This document shows positions 21,891 to 31,607 of a DNA stretch of 64,000 nucleotides, piece after piece. The position numbers were made by a program, and so were the translations under genes. The stretch spans positions 3,348,001 to 3,412,000 of the forward strand of contig NZ_AP018439.1 of the NCBI RefSeq assembly GCF_009937955.1, written 5' to 3'. The notes under the pieces are model-generated. The model saw nothing but the letters and a program-made list of their open reading frames with translations, was not told the origin of the DNA and made no database searches. Source of the DNA: Undibacterium sp. KW1 (GTDB taxonomy: Bacteria > Pseudomonadota > Gammaproteobacteria > Burkholderiales > Burkholderiaceae_D). Positions within the stretch are counted from its first letter, which is position 1, and the number at the start of each line of letters is the position of its first letter.

Positions 21891-22760
21891 TTATTTATCG
21901 TCATGGTGATGATCATCAACACTGGTCTGCACTATGCTCACTGGCCTGCCCTTGCGCCAGCGCCACAGCAAGACGACATAACCAGACAAACCATACAGAA
22001 CAAACAAACCAAACAAAACCTTGGGCGGGTCACTGACTACCGCAACATAGGCCAGCACGACGAGGAAAGGCGCGATGAATGGTACAGACTTACGCAGGTT
22101 CACGTCCTTGAAACTATAGAAAGGCACATTGGTCACCATCGTCAAACCGGCAAACAAGGTAATGCTCCAGGTACTCCAGCTCAAGTCACGCCCGAGGAAA
22201 TGCAGATCTTCCATAAGCAATACAAAGCCCGCAACCAAAGCAGCGGCCGCAGGACTGGGCAAGCCCTGGAAATAACGCTTATCGACCACACCAATATTGG
22301 TATTGAAGCGAGCCAGGCGCAAAGCAGCACCGGCACAATATACGAAGGCAGCCAGCCAGCCCAGCTTGCCCATGCCCTTCAACGACCATTCATAAGCCAC
22401 CAGTGCCGGAGCGGCACCAAAGGAAATCATGTCTGACAAACTATCGTATTGCGCCCCAAACTCACTCTGGGTATTCGTCATGCGGGCGACGCGACCGTCC
22501 AGACTATCCAGCACCATGGCCGCGAAAATCGCCAGGGCCGACCGGTCAAAACGTTGATCCATTGCCATGACAATCGCATAAAAACCGCAAAACAAGGCTG
22601 CAGTTGTAAATGCATTCGGCAAAAGATAGATGCCACGCCTGGGTTTGACTGGCACACGCACATCTTCATCCACATGAGCAGTCACAGGTGCATTCTTGCG
22701 CGCACCCTTGGGAAAGAGCTTAAAACTACCTTTTGGCTTTCGCTTTAGTATTGGTGCCAT
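21891..22760 (-). CDS. pssA: CDP-diacylglycerol--serine O-phosphatidyltransferase
   Basis: Membrane enzyme making phosphatidylserine from CDP-diacylglycerol and serine. 289 residues with 7-8 membrane segments. The CDP-alcohol phosphotransferase motif (DGxxAR, eight residues, GxxxDxxxD) is intact in DGRVARMTNTQSEFG plus QYDSLSD near residues 85-110. N-terminal 40 residues are basic and cytoplasmic; the C-terminus ends in DDHHHDDK. It is the membrane-bound type, as in Bacillus and most betaproteobacteria. No psd gene is next to it here. Confidence 0.93.
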   Translation of the reverse strand: MAPILKRKPKGSFKLFPKGARKNAPVTAHVDEDVRVPVKPRRGIYLLPNAFTTAALFCGFYAIVMAMDQRFDRSALAIFAAMVLDSLDGRVARMTNTQSEFGAQYDSLSDMISFGAAPALVAYEWSLKGMGKLGWLAAFVYCAGAALRLARFNTNIGVVDKRYFQGLPSPAAAALVAGFVLLMEDLHFLGRDLSWSTWSITLFAGLTMVTNVPFYSFKDVNLRKSVPFIAPFLVVLAYVAVVSDPPKVLFGLFVLYGLSGYVVLLWRWRKGRPVSIVQTSVDDHHHDDK

Positions 22761-22943
22761 TCTTGCTATCGTAATCTGTAAAATATATCTCTTACCTGGG
22801 CAAGGGATGAAAAAGTGTGCGAAGTATAACCCCGATTATTAGCAATGAAAACAAATGCATCTTTCACGTTGCAGGCTCCAATATACATCTTCATTCACAT
22901 TCAATTAAAAAATAGACGTGCCGTTTGGTAAGGCGATCATGGA

Positions 22944-22989
22944 AGATCAAAGTAAAAATCGCCCGGATGGGCGATTTTTACTTTGATCT
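22944..22989. terminator. Long perfect-stem terminator after the PQQ-propeller lipoprotein gene
   Basis: 21-base-pair perfect stem around a four-base loop (ggat); arms begin agatcaaagt and end actttgatct, with cgccc/gggcg at the tip and internal A/T tracts. 21 bases beyond the stop at 23011. The structure is symmetrical and would also stop readthrough from the other side. Confidence 0.85.
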
Positions 22990-23010
22990 GTCTCTGAAGA
23001 CATTCACAAC

Positions 23011-24903
23011 TTACTTCAAATTGAATGCAACGATAGTGTTATCCCTACTCTTAATATAAAGAATACCATTCCTGGATAGCGATAGTTCGCCCGCATGAGA
23101 ATAAGTCCATACAGTTTGGTGTGTGTTCAAATCAACTGCATAGGTATTTTTATCGCCTGAAACAAAAAGAAGATTGTTTGTCACCAACATAGCCTGTGGA
23201 GTACTGTATACCTGCAACGTATCATCCAAAGCCGGCTTCCACTGCCATAGCACTTGCCCTGTATTGATATCCAATGCGCTTAAAGTCCCGGGCCAGGTAA
23301 TGGCAAATACTGTGTTTTTTGAGCAAACAAGTGAACTATTTGTATAACTGGTTGATGAACTACCAGCAAATTTACCTGCGGCAAGATCAAAAATAACAAT
23401 TGATGAATTGAAGCCCTCTGGCTTTTGAAAACTCAAAAACGCATTCCTGTCAGGGCAATATACAGAAATCGCATTCATATTGACGAATTGATAATCAGAA
23501 AAAAGTGTCACGGGTGCGCCATTACCAAATTTATTGAAAATGCTTAACCCAACACGTTCTGCTGCTTGACTATTCTTTTCTTTCTGCACCGTGGTTGAAC
23601 GATACGCCATTACGGATTGATCATTAAATGTCAGCATGCTGGAATCAAACCGGAACTTGGCCACAGATTTGACTTTGTACGTATCCGGATCAATAACAAA
23701 CGCTGATCTGAATAAACTGACGCCAAAATCTACAAAGCTTGAATTACCCGAACTATAGGATGCCTGTCCATAAACGCCGCTGACATCAGCAACCAGCTCA
23801 CCAATGCCATTGACAGAGTATACTTGTCCAATATTGGTCTGCCCCAAAAACTGACCACTGCCCAGATCAAATACTTTTACTTCAGGCTGGGTCGAGGTTT
23901 GCGCATAAATCTTGTTTTGGTAGATTGCCGGTGTCGGTGATACAGGTGGAACATAGGTTGGTTTATAAACAGGGCCATTGCTGAGGTTAACCCGCCATTT
24001 TTCGCTTCCGTCATGTTCATTTAAAGCGTAAAGAATCTGGTTTTTAGTATCGTCCAGTTGCACAAAATAAAAACCACTATTCTGCGTAACAAGTCTTGAC
24101 AATGCATTACCATAATCATCACTTGCCTGAATTTTTTTCTCGAAACGATATGAGAATTTATTCGGATCAAGGCTGACAGGCACATTTCCACTATGGCTGG
24201 AATTACCCTGAAAGGCCGACCAGTCATACGCACCGGGGAGTGCTGACAACTGCGACAAAACAGCGGCCTTGACTTCAAAACGATACGGCAATTTCCATGG
24301 CGAGCCCTGATGCGCTTGCTTGCATATAAGCGGATTATCTTTACACAGGCGTATTTCGATGACACCGGAATAAACACCAGGTGATAGATTAGACGCGACT
24401 TCCAGCGTGGCTTGATAGGTATAAGTATCAATAGCATTAACTTTCACATCAGGTTTAATCCCGCCGTTGATGTCAATAATGCCTATGTTGATGATGTCAG
24501 GGAAATTCCGGGTCGCACGGGCTTGAACAACGATTTGACGCTTTTCATTTGGCCATATAACCGCGTTCAATGCATTGGGAGCCAGTGCGAGTCCGGGATC
24601 ATTGGAAACAGCTACTGCAACTCCGCCACCTGTTGTGGTTCCGGTAGTCGTACCTGTTGTAGTTCCAGTAGTCGTACCTGTTGTGGTTCCAGTAGTTGTA
24701 CCTGTTGTGGTTCCGGTAGTCGTACCTGTTGTGGTTCCGGTAGTCGTACCTGTTGTGGTTCCGGTAGTCGTACCTGTTGTGGTTCCGGTAGTCGTACCTG
24801 TCGTGGTTCCGGTAGTGATACTGGACTGCGGATTTGAACCACCCCCACCGCCACAAGCCGCTAAAGACAATCCCACTATCAATACTGCAATAACGACTTT
24901 CAT
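23011..24903 (-). CDS. Lipoprotein with TGTT repeats and PQQ-like beta-propeller
   Basis: Predicted outer-envelope lipoprotein, function unknown. 630 residues from ATG 24903 (AAGGG upstream; a TTG two codons earlier is less likely). Signal peptide KVVIAVLIVGLSLAACGGG with lipobox LAAC. Residues about 33-95 are a Thr/Gly linker of TGTT units encoded by a 24-base tandem repeat. Then an Ig-like region (about 100-215) and a PQQ-like propeller (about 225-630) with repeats such as ALNEHDGSEKWRVNLS, ALDINTGQVLWQW and AVDLNTHQTVWTY. It is not a clear BamB: too long and with an extra N-terminal domain. Inserted between ilvC and pssA, where I would not expect it. Confidence 0.8.
   Translation of the reverse strand: MKVVIAVLIVGLSLAACGGGGGSNPQSSITTGTTTGTTTGTTTGTTTGTTTGTTTGTTTGTTTGTTTGTTTGTTTGTTTGTTTGTTTGTTTGGGVAVAVSNDPGLALAPNALNAVIWPNEKRQIVVQARATRNFPDIINIGIIDINGGIKPDVKVNAIDTYTYQATLEVASNLSPGVYSGVIEIRLCKDNPLICKQAHQGSPWKLPYRFEVKAAVLSQLSALPGAYDWSAFQGNSSHSGNVPVSLDPNKFSYRFEKKIQASDDYGNALSRLVTQNSGFYFVQLDDTKNQILYALNEHDGSEKWRVNLSNGPVYKPTYVPPVSPTPAIYQNKIYAQTSTQPEVKVFDLGSGQFLGQTNIGQVYSVNGIGELVADVSGVYGQASYSSGNSSFVDFGVSLFRSAFVIDPDTYKVKSVAKFRFDSSMLTFNDQSVMAYRSTTVQKEKNSQAAERVGLSIFNKFGNGAPVTLFSDYQFVNMNAISVYCPDRNAFLSFQKPEGFNSSIVIFDLAAGKFAGSSSTSYTNSSLVCSKNTVFAITWPGTLSALDINTGQVLWQWKPALDDTLQVYSTPQAMLVTNNLLFVSGDKNTYAVDLNTHQTVWTYSHAGELSLSRNGILYIKSRDNTIVAFNLK
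24631..24816 (-). repeat. 24-base tandem repeat encoding Thr/Gly linker
   Basis: Seven full copies of a 24-base unit (plus strand tgttgtggttccggtagtcg plus tacc) and a partial eighth, differing at few positions. Each unit is two 12-base half-units, so gain or loss keeps the reading frame and only changes linker length. Confidence 0.95.
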
Positions 24904-25093
24904 TCTCAACCCTTACAATTTGTTTGAACACCCAAAAACCCGCCACTTTACCAGAAGATATGCAATTTTAATAATTACCATACCATCTCTCCGTTACGCG
25001 TTATTTACTTGCAAACTGACGAGACTAAAAATTTGCTTAGAATTGATTTTGCGGAAAACACGGCAGTTACAAAATCTCGATAAAGTTAAAGAA

Positions 25094-25119
25094 AAAAATC
25101 GCCCTCACGGGCGATTTTT
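25094..25119. terminator. Terminator 1 of the ilvC-tail repeat array
   Basis: aaaaatcgccc / gggcgattttt stem with loop tcac, symmetrical A and T tracts. Distal (oldest-looking) unit of three such hairpins behind ilvC. Confidence 0.8.
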
Positions 25120-25240
25120 AGTCTTAGCACTGCGGGCACCTGCGAGTGCACGCTTGATGACGCCCGGCGATCTGAAGAATTAATTCTTCGATTGATCAAC
25201 CAGTTTGTTTTTAACGATCCAAGTGCACTTGAAGGCGTAA

Positions 25241-25266
25241 AAAAGTCGTCCAAGCGGACGACTTTT
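25241..25266. terminator. Terminator 2 of the ilvC-tail repeat array
   Basis: aaaagtcgtcc / ggacgactttt stem with loop aagc. Same position within its repeat unit as terminators 1 and 3, but with a different, compensated stem sequence. Confidence 0.8.
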
Positions 25267-25389
25267 AGCCTTCGAGCTGTGTGCGCCTACGAGCGCACAC
25301 TGGATGATGTCAGGTAATCTTAAAAATTAGTTTTTGGATTGATCAACCAATTTGTTTTTAGCGATCCAAGCGCACTTGAAGGCGTAAAG

Positions 25390-25413
25390 AAAATCGCCCC
25401 TGCGGGCGATTTT
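25390..25413. terminator. Terminator 3, first after ilvC
   Basis: aaaatcgccc / gggcgatttt stem with loop ctgc, about 60 bases after the ilvC stop. First of three consecutive terminators for the ilv operon. Confidence 0.85.
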
Positions 25414-25474
25414 TAGCCTTCGAGCTGTGTGCGCCTACGAGCGCACACTGGATGATGTCAGGTAATCTTAAAAA

Positions 25475-26506
<1,032 letters not shown>

Positions 26507-26548
26507 TTAAGTATTTTTGTAGAGGATGGCGTATGCCCGAAACTATTT

Positions 26549-27040
26549 TTAAACCTTGAGGATGCGTTCGCCGCGCCCTATGCCTGAACCACCGGTACGT
26601 ACCGTTTCCAGAATTGCCGTGCGGTCGATTGAATCGATGAAAGCATCCAATTTACCTTTATTACCGGTCAATTCTATGGTGTAGGTCTTTTCGGTGACGT
26701 CGATGATGCGGCCACGGAAAATATCTGCGGTGCGCTTCATTTCTTCGCGCTCCTTGCCGACCGCTCTTACCTTGATCAGCATCAGTTCGCGTTCTATGTG
26801 CGCGCCCTCGGTCAGATCAACCACCTTGACCACCTCAATCAGGCGGTTCAAATGCTTGGTGATCTGTTCGATGATGTCGTCAGAGCCGGAGGTCACGATG
26901 GTCATACGCGACAGGGTCGCATCTTCAGTCGGTGCAACGGTCAGGGTTTCAATATTGTAACCACGGGCAGAAAACAGACCTACCACGCGTGACAAGGCAC
27001 CGGCTTCATTCTCAAGAAGGATGGAAATAATATGTCTCAT
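26549..27040 (-). CDS. ilvH: Acetolactate synthase small (regulatory) subunit
   Basis: Regulatory subunit conferring valine feedback on acetolactate synthase. 163 residues: N-terminal ACT domain (ISILLENEAGALSRVVGLFSARGYNIETL) and C-terminal domain. The ATG overlaps the end of ilvB (stop codon next to 27040), so the two are translationally coupled. Confidence 0.97.
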   Translation of the reverse strand: MRHIISILLENEAGALSRVVGLFSARGYNIETLTVAPTEDATLSRMTIVTSGSDDIIEQITKHLNRLIEVVKVVDLTEGAHIERELMLIKVRAVGKEREEMKRTADIFRGRIIDVTEKTYTIELTGNKGKLDAFIDSIDRTAILETVRTGGSGIGRGERILKV

Positions 27041-28755
27041 TACAGATCCTCCGAACCCAGCAACATTTCAGTCAAGCCCTTGCCTGCCTTGACCATAGGC
27101 CAGACATTTTCGGTTTGATCAGTAATGAAATTCATGAATACCAGCCTGTCTTTCATGGCAAAGGCTTCACGCACGGCGCCATCGACGTCTGCCGGGTTTT
27201 CTATCTTCATGCCGACGTGACCATAGGCTTCCACCAGCTTGGTGAAATCAGGCAAAGAGTCCATATAAGACTCGGAATAACGTGAACCATAATCAATCTG
27301 CTGCCACTGCCTGACCATGCCAAGGAAACGGTTGTTCAACAAGATAATTTTTGGTGTCAGGTGATATTGCTTGCAGGTTGCCAGCTCTTGTATACACATC
27401 TGTATCGAGGCTTCGCCAGTGATACAGGCAACAGTCGCATCAGGGTTGGCCATCTGCACACCCATGGCATACGGCAAACCTACGCCCATGGTACCCAGAC
27501 CACCGGAATTGATCCAGCGACGTGGTTTGTCGAAGCGATAGTATTGTGCTGCCCACATCTGATGCTGGCCTACGTCTGAGGTCACAAAGGCATCGCCCTT
27601 GGTGACTTCCCAAACTTTTTCAACCACGGACTGTGGCTTGATGACTTCATTCGAAGTCGGGTATTTCAGGCATTCACGACCACGCCATTCATTGACCTGC
27701 TTCCACCAGGCGGCCAGTGCCTTGGGATCAGGACGTGTCTCAACCGTACTCAGTTGCGACAGCATTTCCTGCAACACGTCTTTGACATTACCTACGATAG
27801 GAATATCAACCTTGACGCGCTTGGAAATCGACGATGGATCAATATCAATATGAATGATCTTGCGTGGATGCGAGGCAAAATGCTTGGGATTGCCAATCAC
27901 GCGGTCATCAAAACGGGCGCCAATGGCGATCAGCACGTCACAGTGCTGCATGGCCATATTGGCTTCGTAAGTACCATGCATGCCTGGCATACCGACGAAT
28001 TTTTCATCACTGGCACGATAAGCACCCAGACCCATCAGGGTATTGGTACATGGGAAGCCCAGCAAATCGACCAGCTTGTTCAATTCCGGCGCCGCATGCG
28101 CGAGTATCACGCCGCCACCGGTATAAATCATGGGACGCTCAGCCTGCAACAGCAATTGCACAGCCTTGCGAATTTGACCTGCATGCCCTTTGTCGACTGG
28201 CTTGTAAGAGCGCATTTCGACTTCTTTAGGGTAGCTATAGGTAGTTTTGTGCATGCTGATATCTTTAGGGATATCAACCAGCACAGGGCCAGGACGACCT
28301 GTCGTTGCTATATAGAATGCTTTTTTGACGGTCTCGGCCAGGTCCCTGACGTCTTTCACCAAAAAATTATGCTTGACGCAAGGACGGGTAATGCCAACGG
28401 TGTCACATTCCTGGAAAGCATCCTGGCCGATAACGGCACTGGGCACCTGACCTGAAATGATCACCATGGGAATCGAATCCATATAAGCAGTTGCCAGGCC
28501 GGTTACCGCATTGGTAACGCCAGGTCCGGAAGTGACCAAGGCCACGCCTACTTTATTGGAGGAACGGGAATAAGCATCAGCAGCATGTACTGCAGCCTGC
28601 TCGTGACGCACCAGGATGTGTTGAAACTTGTCCTGATTGAAAATCGCGTCATAGATATAGAGTACGGCACCGCCCGGATATCCGAATACGTGCTCAACAC
28701 CCTCTTCGGCCAGACACTTGACAAGTATCTCTGCGCCTGTAAATTCTGAACTCAT
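27040..28755 (-). CDS. ilvB: Acetolactate synthase large (catalytic) subunit, biosynthetic
   Basis: Thiamine-diphosphate enzyme condensing pyruvate with pyruvate or 2-oxobutyrate. 571 residues from ATG 28755 (MSSEFTGAEIL), which has AAAGGA about nine bases upstream; the in-frame codon at 28779 lacks a ribosome site. N-terminal TPP-binding half has FGYPGGAVL and the catalytic glutamate in LVRHEQAAVHAADAYSR. The C-terminal Mg/TPP motif begins TGEASIQM, with Glu where Asp is common; I believe this is frequent in the group. Could equally be named ilvI. Confidence 0.95.
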   Translation of the reverse strand: MSSEFTGAEILVKCLAEEGVEHVFGYPGGAVLYIYDAIFNQDKFQHILVRHEQAAVHAADAYSRSSNKVGVALVTSGPGVTNAVTGLATAYMDSIPMVIISGQVPSAVIGQDAFQECDTVGITRPCVKHNFLVKDVRDLAETVKKAFYIATTGRPGPVLVDIPKDISMHKTTYSYPKEVEMRSYKPVDKGHAGQIRKAVQLLLQAERPMIYTGGGVILAHAAPELNKLVDLLGFPCTNTLMGLGAYRASDEKFVGMPGMHGTYEANMAMQHCDVLIAIGARFDDRVIGNPKHFASHPRKIIHIDIDPSSISKRVKVDIPIVGNVKDVLQEMLSQLSTVETRPDPKALAAWWKQVNEWRGRECLKYPTSNEVIKPQSVVEKVWEVTKGDAFVTSDVGQHQMWAAQYYRFDKPRRWINSGGLGTMGVGLPYAMGVQMANPDATVACITGEASIQMCIQELATCKQYHLTPKIILLNNRFLGMVRQWQQIDYGSRYSESYMDSLPDFTKLVEAYGHVGMKIENPADVDGAVREAFAMKDRLVFMNFITDQTENVWPMVKAGKGLTEMLLGSEDL

Positions 28756-29332
28756 AAATTGTGTCCTTTCAAGGTCCATAGGAGATTGATCGGATGTTCT
28801 TTCCTGGCGAAATCGACATGTAAATACCGGAAAGCTGAAATCCCTTTACGTGCGGTCACATTCCCCTTTACACATCCGTTGGATGTGGTGCCAGGCAAGG
28901 CTTAGTGCACTCGTTCAATCAGTATTAAGGCTTTACAACGACAGACTTCTCACGCTTGTGGCATGGGTCAGAACAAACAGCTACTTAAAGCAAACTTGTC
29001 GACAACGGCATTGTGGGCTGTTACAGACAAGTATTTTGTGCCCCGAGATTTTGGAGCGGACTCACAAGGTACTGCGTCGCAGCAATTTGGTCAAGGAAAA
29101 TTCTATAAGAAAAGAAACTTATTTACCGTTAAAATGTTATCAAATGACAATAAACCACAAAATTCAGGACATAAGCACGTATTTTTGCTAGCATGTGCGC
29201 AATTTTGCATAGCCAGCTTCTTTAGCTCAACGCCATTGATCAAAGCCAACGCGTAACGACAATGAGGAAGCCGCGCCTGCTTTAACAACGTAACTCAACG
29301 CAAAGCGAACGTAAAGCGCGTAACTGCCAACA
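28756..29332. other. Divergent intergenic region between ilvB and the ECF sigma gene
   Basis: 577 bases without a convincing gene. It must hold the ilv promoter (minus) and the sigma-cluster promoter (plus). A weak minus-strand candidate is TTGACC at 29094-29089 with TACCTT 17 bases on. A short hairpin, cacatcc/ggatgtg, sits at about 28872-28888. I searched the ilv leader for a branched-chain-rich leader peptide and found only frames of eight codons or fewer. Confidence 0.5.
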
Positions 29333-29902
29333 ATGGCCACAGACAAAGAATTATCCAGCTTTTTGGAAGGTGTCGAACGACGCGCTTTCAAACATGCTGT
29401 CTATACGGTAAGAAATGAAGAGTCTGCTCTGGACATTGTCCAGGAAGCAATGATCAAGCTCGCCGAAAAATACGGCGACAAACCGGCGGCAGAATTGCCC
29501 ATGCTGTTCCAGCGCATACTGCAAAACACTATCCTGGATTTTTTTCGTCGGGAAAAGGTCAGAAACACCTGGGTCAGCTTGTTTTCCAGCATTACGCCGT
29601 CAAATAACCAGGACGACGATAGTTTTGACTTACTGGAAAGTTATGCTGAAGAAGGCTCGGAATCATCCGAGTCCAGTGCCGACAAGATAGAACGTGAGCA
29701 AGTTCTTAACATAATTGACGAAGAAATAAAAAAACTTCCAGCACGTCAACGGGAAGCATTCCTCATGCGTTACTGGGAAGACATGGATGTAGCGGAAACC
29801 GCCGCTGCAATGGGTTGCTCAGAAGGTAGCGTCAAAACACACTGCTCCAGGGCAACACACGCATTGGCCGTCACGCTCAAGGCGAAAGGAATACACCTAT
29901 GA
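29333..29902 (+). CDS. ECF-type RNA polymerase sigma factor
   Basis: Extracytoplasmic-function sigma factor, 189 residues. Region 2 spans about residues 12-85 (ALDIVQEAMIKLAEKYG, then LQNTILDFFRREKVR); region 4 is about 130-185 with LPARQREAFLMRYWEDMDVAETAAAMGCSEGSVKTHCSRA cut here by family pattern: helix-turn-helix in AETAAAMGCSEGSVKTHCSR. A 45-residue acidic Ser-rich linker joins them. Four-base overlap (ATGA) with the next gene. Regulon unknown; neighbours suggest an envelope role. Confidence 0.9.
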   Translation: MATDKELSSFLEGVERRAFKHAVYTVRNEESALDIVQEAMIKLAEKYGDKPAAELPMLFQRILQNTILDFFRREKVRNTWVSLFSSITPSNNQDDDSFDLLESYAEEGSESSESSADKIEREQVLNIIDEEIKKLPARQREAFLMRYWEDMDVAETAAAMGCSEGSVKTHCSRATHALAVTLKAKGIHL

Positions 29903-30315
29903 ATTACTCAAAAGAAGCAAAAGACCTTGAGTTTGCCTACAAGGTAAGACGGGCTCTGAATGAGTCTGCAGAAAGCCTGCCTGCTCCTACTCTGGACAGG
30001 TTGGCGCAAGCACGCAAGGCGGCTTTGGCACGCAAAAAGCAGGAAGCGCCTGCGGCAGTACAGGTATTCAAGGGCGTATTCGCTGGCAACTCTGGCTTTT
30101 CTTTCCAGGGACCAGGTTCCTGGATGGGCAAACTGGGCCTGGCTCTGCCTTTGCTGGTGCTGGTTGTCGGCTTGCTGGGCATTTATGAATACGAGCAACA
30201 GCAAAACATTAATGAACTGGCAGATATTGATACTGCCGTCCTGGTGGATGAATTACCGCCAGCCGCCTATGTTGATACCGGGTTCAGTGCTTATTTGAAC
30301 AAAACGGAGGAGTAG
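29899..30315 (+). CDS. DUF3619-type single-pass membrane protein, possible anti-sigma factor
   Basis: 138 residues: cytoplasmic N-terminal part (1-75) with a helical, Ala-rich stretch LDRLAQARKAALARKK, one transmembrane segment (about 80-97, LGLALPLLVLVVGLLGIY), and a short acidic outer tail. I recognise it as DUF3619. Topology and translational coupling to an ECF sigma gene fit an anti-sigma factor, but no zinc-binding motif is present and the role is inference. Ribosome site AAAGGA upstream. Confidence 0.75.
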   Translation: MNYSKEAKDLEFAYKVRRALNESAESLPAPTLDRLAQARKAALARKKQEAPAAVQVFKGVFAGNSGFSFQGPGSWMGKLGLALPLLVLVVGLLGIYEYEQQQNINELADIDTAVLVDELPPAAYVDTGFSAYLNKTEE

Positions 30316-30317
30316 TA

Positions 30318-31022
30318 GTGACGTTTGCGTTAATACCGAATACTGTTTGTCTCATTATTCTGTCTCTTGCAATACCGCTGGCTTTTGCTGGCGGTATTTC
30401 TGTTCCTGCGTCCAATCCACAAAGCACAGCTAAAGCCAGCACTGGCCTGCTGGGTGGCAGCACTTTGAGCAAACCGCTGTGGACAGAACTCAGTGCCGCA
30501 CAGAAACAGGCTTTGGCACCATTGAGTCCGGAATGGGACAAGATGTCAGAACTCGGTAAGAAAAAATGGCTGGGTATCGCCGATCGTTACGCAACGATGA
30601 AGCCGGACGAGCAAGCCAGGCTGCAAGAGCGCATGCGCGACTGGGTCAAACTGACCCCTGAGCAACGCATGGCTGCCCGCGAAAACTATGCAAAATCAAC
30701 GCAACTCAAGCCTGAGCACAAGTCGGCCCAATGGCAACAATATCAACAGCTGAGTGAAGAAGAAAAAAAACGCCTCGCAGATGAAAACCAGAAAAAGAAA
30801 AGTGTGACCAATCTGCCATCGGAATCTGTCAAGAATCCGAAAATTCTGGCCCCAATCAAGGTAGGCCCGACGCCGTCCACCACATCAGCGCCAGCAGTTA
30901 AAGTAATTACACCGCCTGCAACAGTGATTGCAGCTCCAGTCGCTTCATCTGTCATTGCCACACCGGCATCTACCGCTACCGATAGCACTGCTGCCAGCGC
31001 ACCTGCGTCCCAAAACAAGTAA
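30318..31022 (+). CDS. DUF3106-type exported protein
   Basis: 234 residues from GTG 30318, with GGAGGAG seven bases upstream and two bases after the previous stop. An N-terminal hydrophobic segment (about 5-25, ending LAFAGG) suggests export. Residues 55-155 are helical and charged with a repeated W/LS/L-x-P-E-Q pattern (LWTELSAAQKQALAPL, MKPDEQARLQERM, LTPEQRMAARENY) as in DUF3106; the C-terminus is Thr/Ala/Pro-rich low complexity. The pattern recalls periplasmic Spy/CpxP-like stress proteins, an inference only. Confidence 0.72.
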   Translation: MTFALIPNTVCLIILSLAIPLAFAGGISVPASNPQSTAKASTGLLGGSTLSKPLWTELSAAQKQALAPLSPEWDKMSELGKKKWLGIADRYATMKPDEQARLQERMRDWVKLTPEQRMAARENYAKSTQLKPEHKSAQWQQYQQLSEEEKKRLADENQKKKSVTNLPSESVKNPKILAPIKVGPTPSTTSAPAVKVITPPATVIAAPVASSVIATPASTATDSTAASAPASQNK

Positions 31023-31026
31023 TCCC

Positions 31027-31545
31027 GTGAATTCTGATCTGACTGCCCCAGCCATACGCCGCCGCCTGATTTGCATGGTCTATGAAGCCATGCTGCTGTT
31101 TGGTATCGTTTTTGTCTCCGGCTTTATCTTTGATGTGATCACCCAGAGCAGGCATGCCCTGACTTTACGTCATGCCCGTCAGTTCTGGCTGTTTCTTGTC
31201 ATTGGTGCATATTTCGTATTTTGCTGGAGCCGCAGCGGCCAAACTCTGGCCATGCAGACCTGGCGCATCAAGGTGGTTGATCTGGATGGCAGCAAACTCC
31301 CCGTAGTCAAGGCCATTGTGCGCTACTGCCTGGCATGGATGTGGTTTTTGCCCGCCATGGCACTGGACCATCAACTAGGCCTCAAAGAGTGGCAAATGGC
31401 TGGCGTGGTCATCGCTGGCATGCTGGCCTGGGCATACACCGCCCGTTTCGACAAGCAAGGCCAGTTCTTGCATGACCGTCTGGCCAAGACCAGATTGATC
31501 CATATTCCCTCAGAAATTGAGCTGAAAGCGCAGTCAGGGACCTGA
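31027..31545 (+). CDS. RDD family membrane protein
   Basis: 172 residues from GTG 31027, four bases after the previous stop; the frame is open further upstream but inside the DUF3106 gene. RDD signatures: RRRLICMVYEAMLLFGIVF with the N-terminal Arg, GQTLAMQTWRIKVVD, and FLHDRLAKTRLI with the conserved Asp. Three to four transmembrane segments. Function of the family is mostly unknown; here it is the fourth gene of the sigma cluster. Confidence 0.85.
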   Translation: MNSDLTAPAIRRRLICMVYEAMLLFGIVFVSGFIFDVITQSRHALTLRHARQFWLFLVIGAYFVFCWSRSGQTLAMQTWRIKVVDLDGSKLPVVKAIVRYCLAWMWFLPAMALDHQLGLKEWQMAGVVIAGMLAWAYTARFDKQGQFLHDRLAKTRLIHIPSEIELKAQSGT

Positions 31546-31607
31546 TACTCTTTTGATGTTGCGCTTTCAATGTTATTCTTATGAAATAAATTATCGAGAA
31601 GAATGAC

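Noticed and set aside
24575..25183. Val-Val-Pro repeat protein on the plus strand
   Set aside because: Produced by the antisense reading of the 24-base repeat; the minus-strand lipoprotein has signal peptide, lipobox and propeller repeats.
27420..27450. Loss of the Mg-binding Asp in the acetolactate synthase TPP motif (TGEASIQM)
   Set aside because: Glu at this position is, as far as I recall, usual in Burkholderiales IlvB; not treated as inactivating.
28756..29094. Branched-chain leader peptide upstream of ilvB
   Set aside because: Only frames of up to eight codons with two or three leucines were found, and no terminator hairpin follows.
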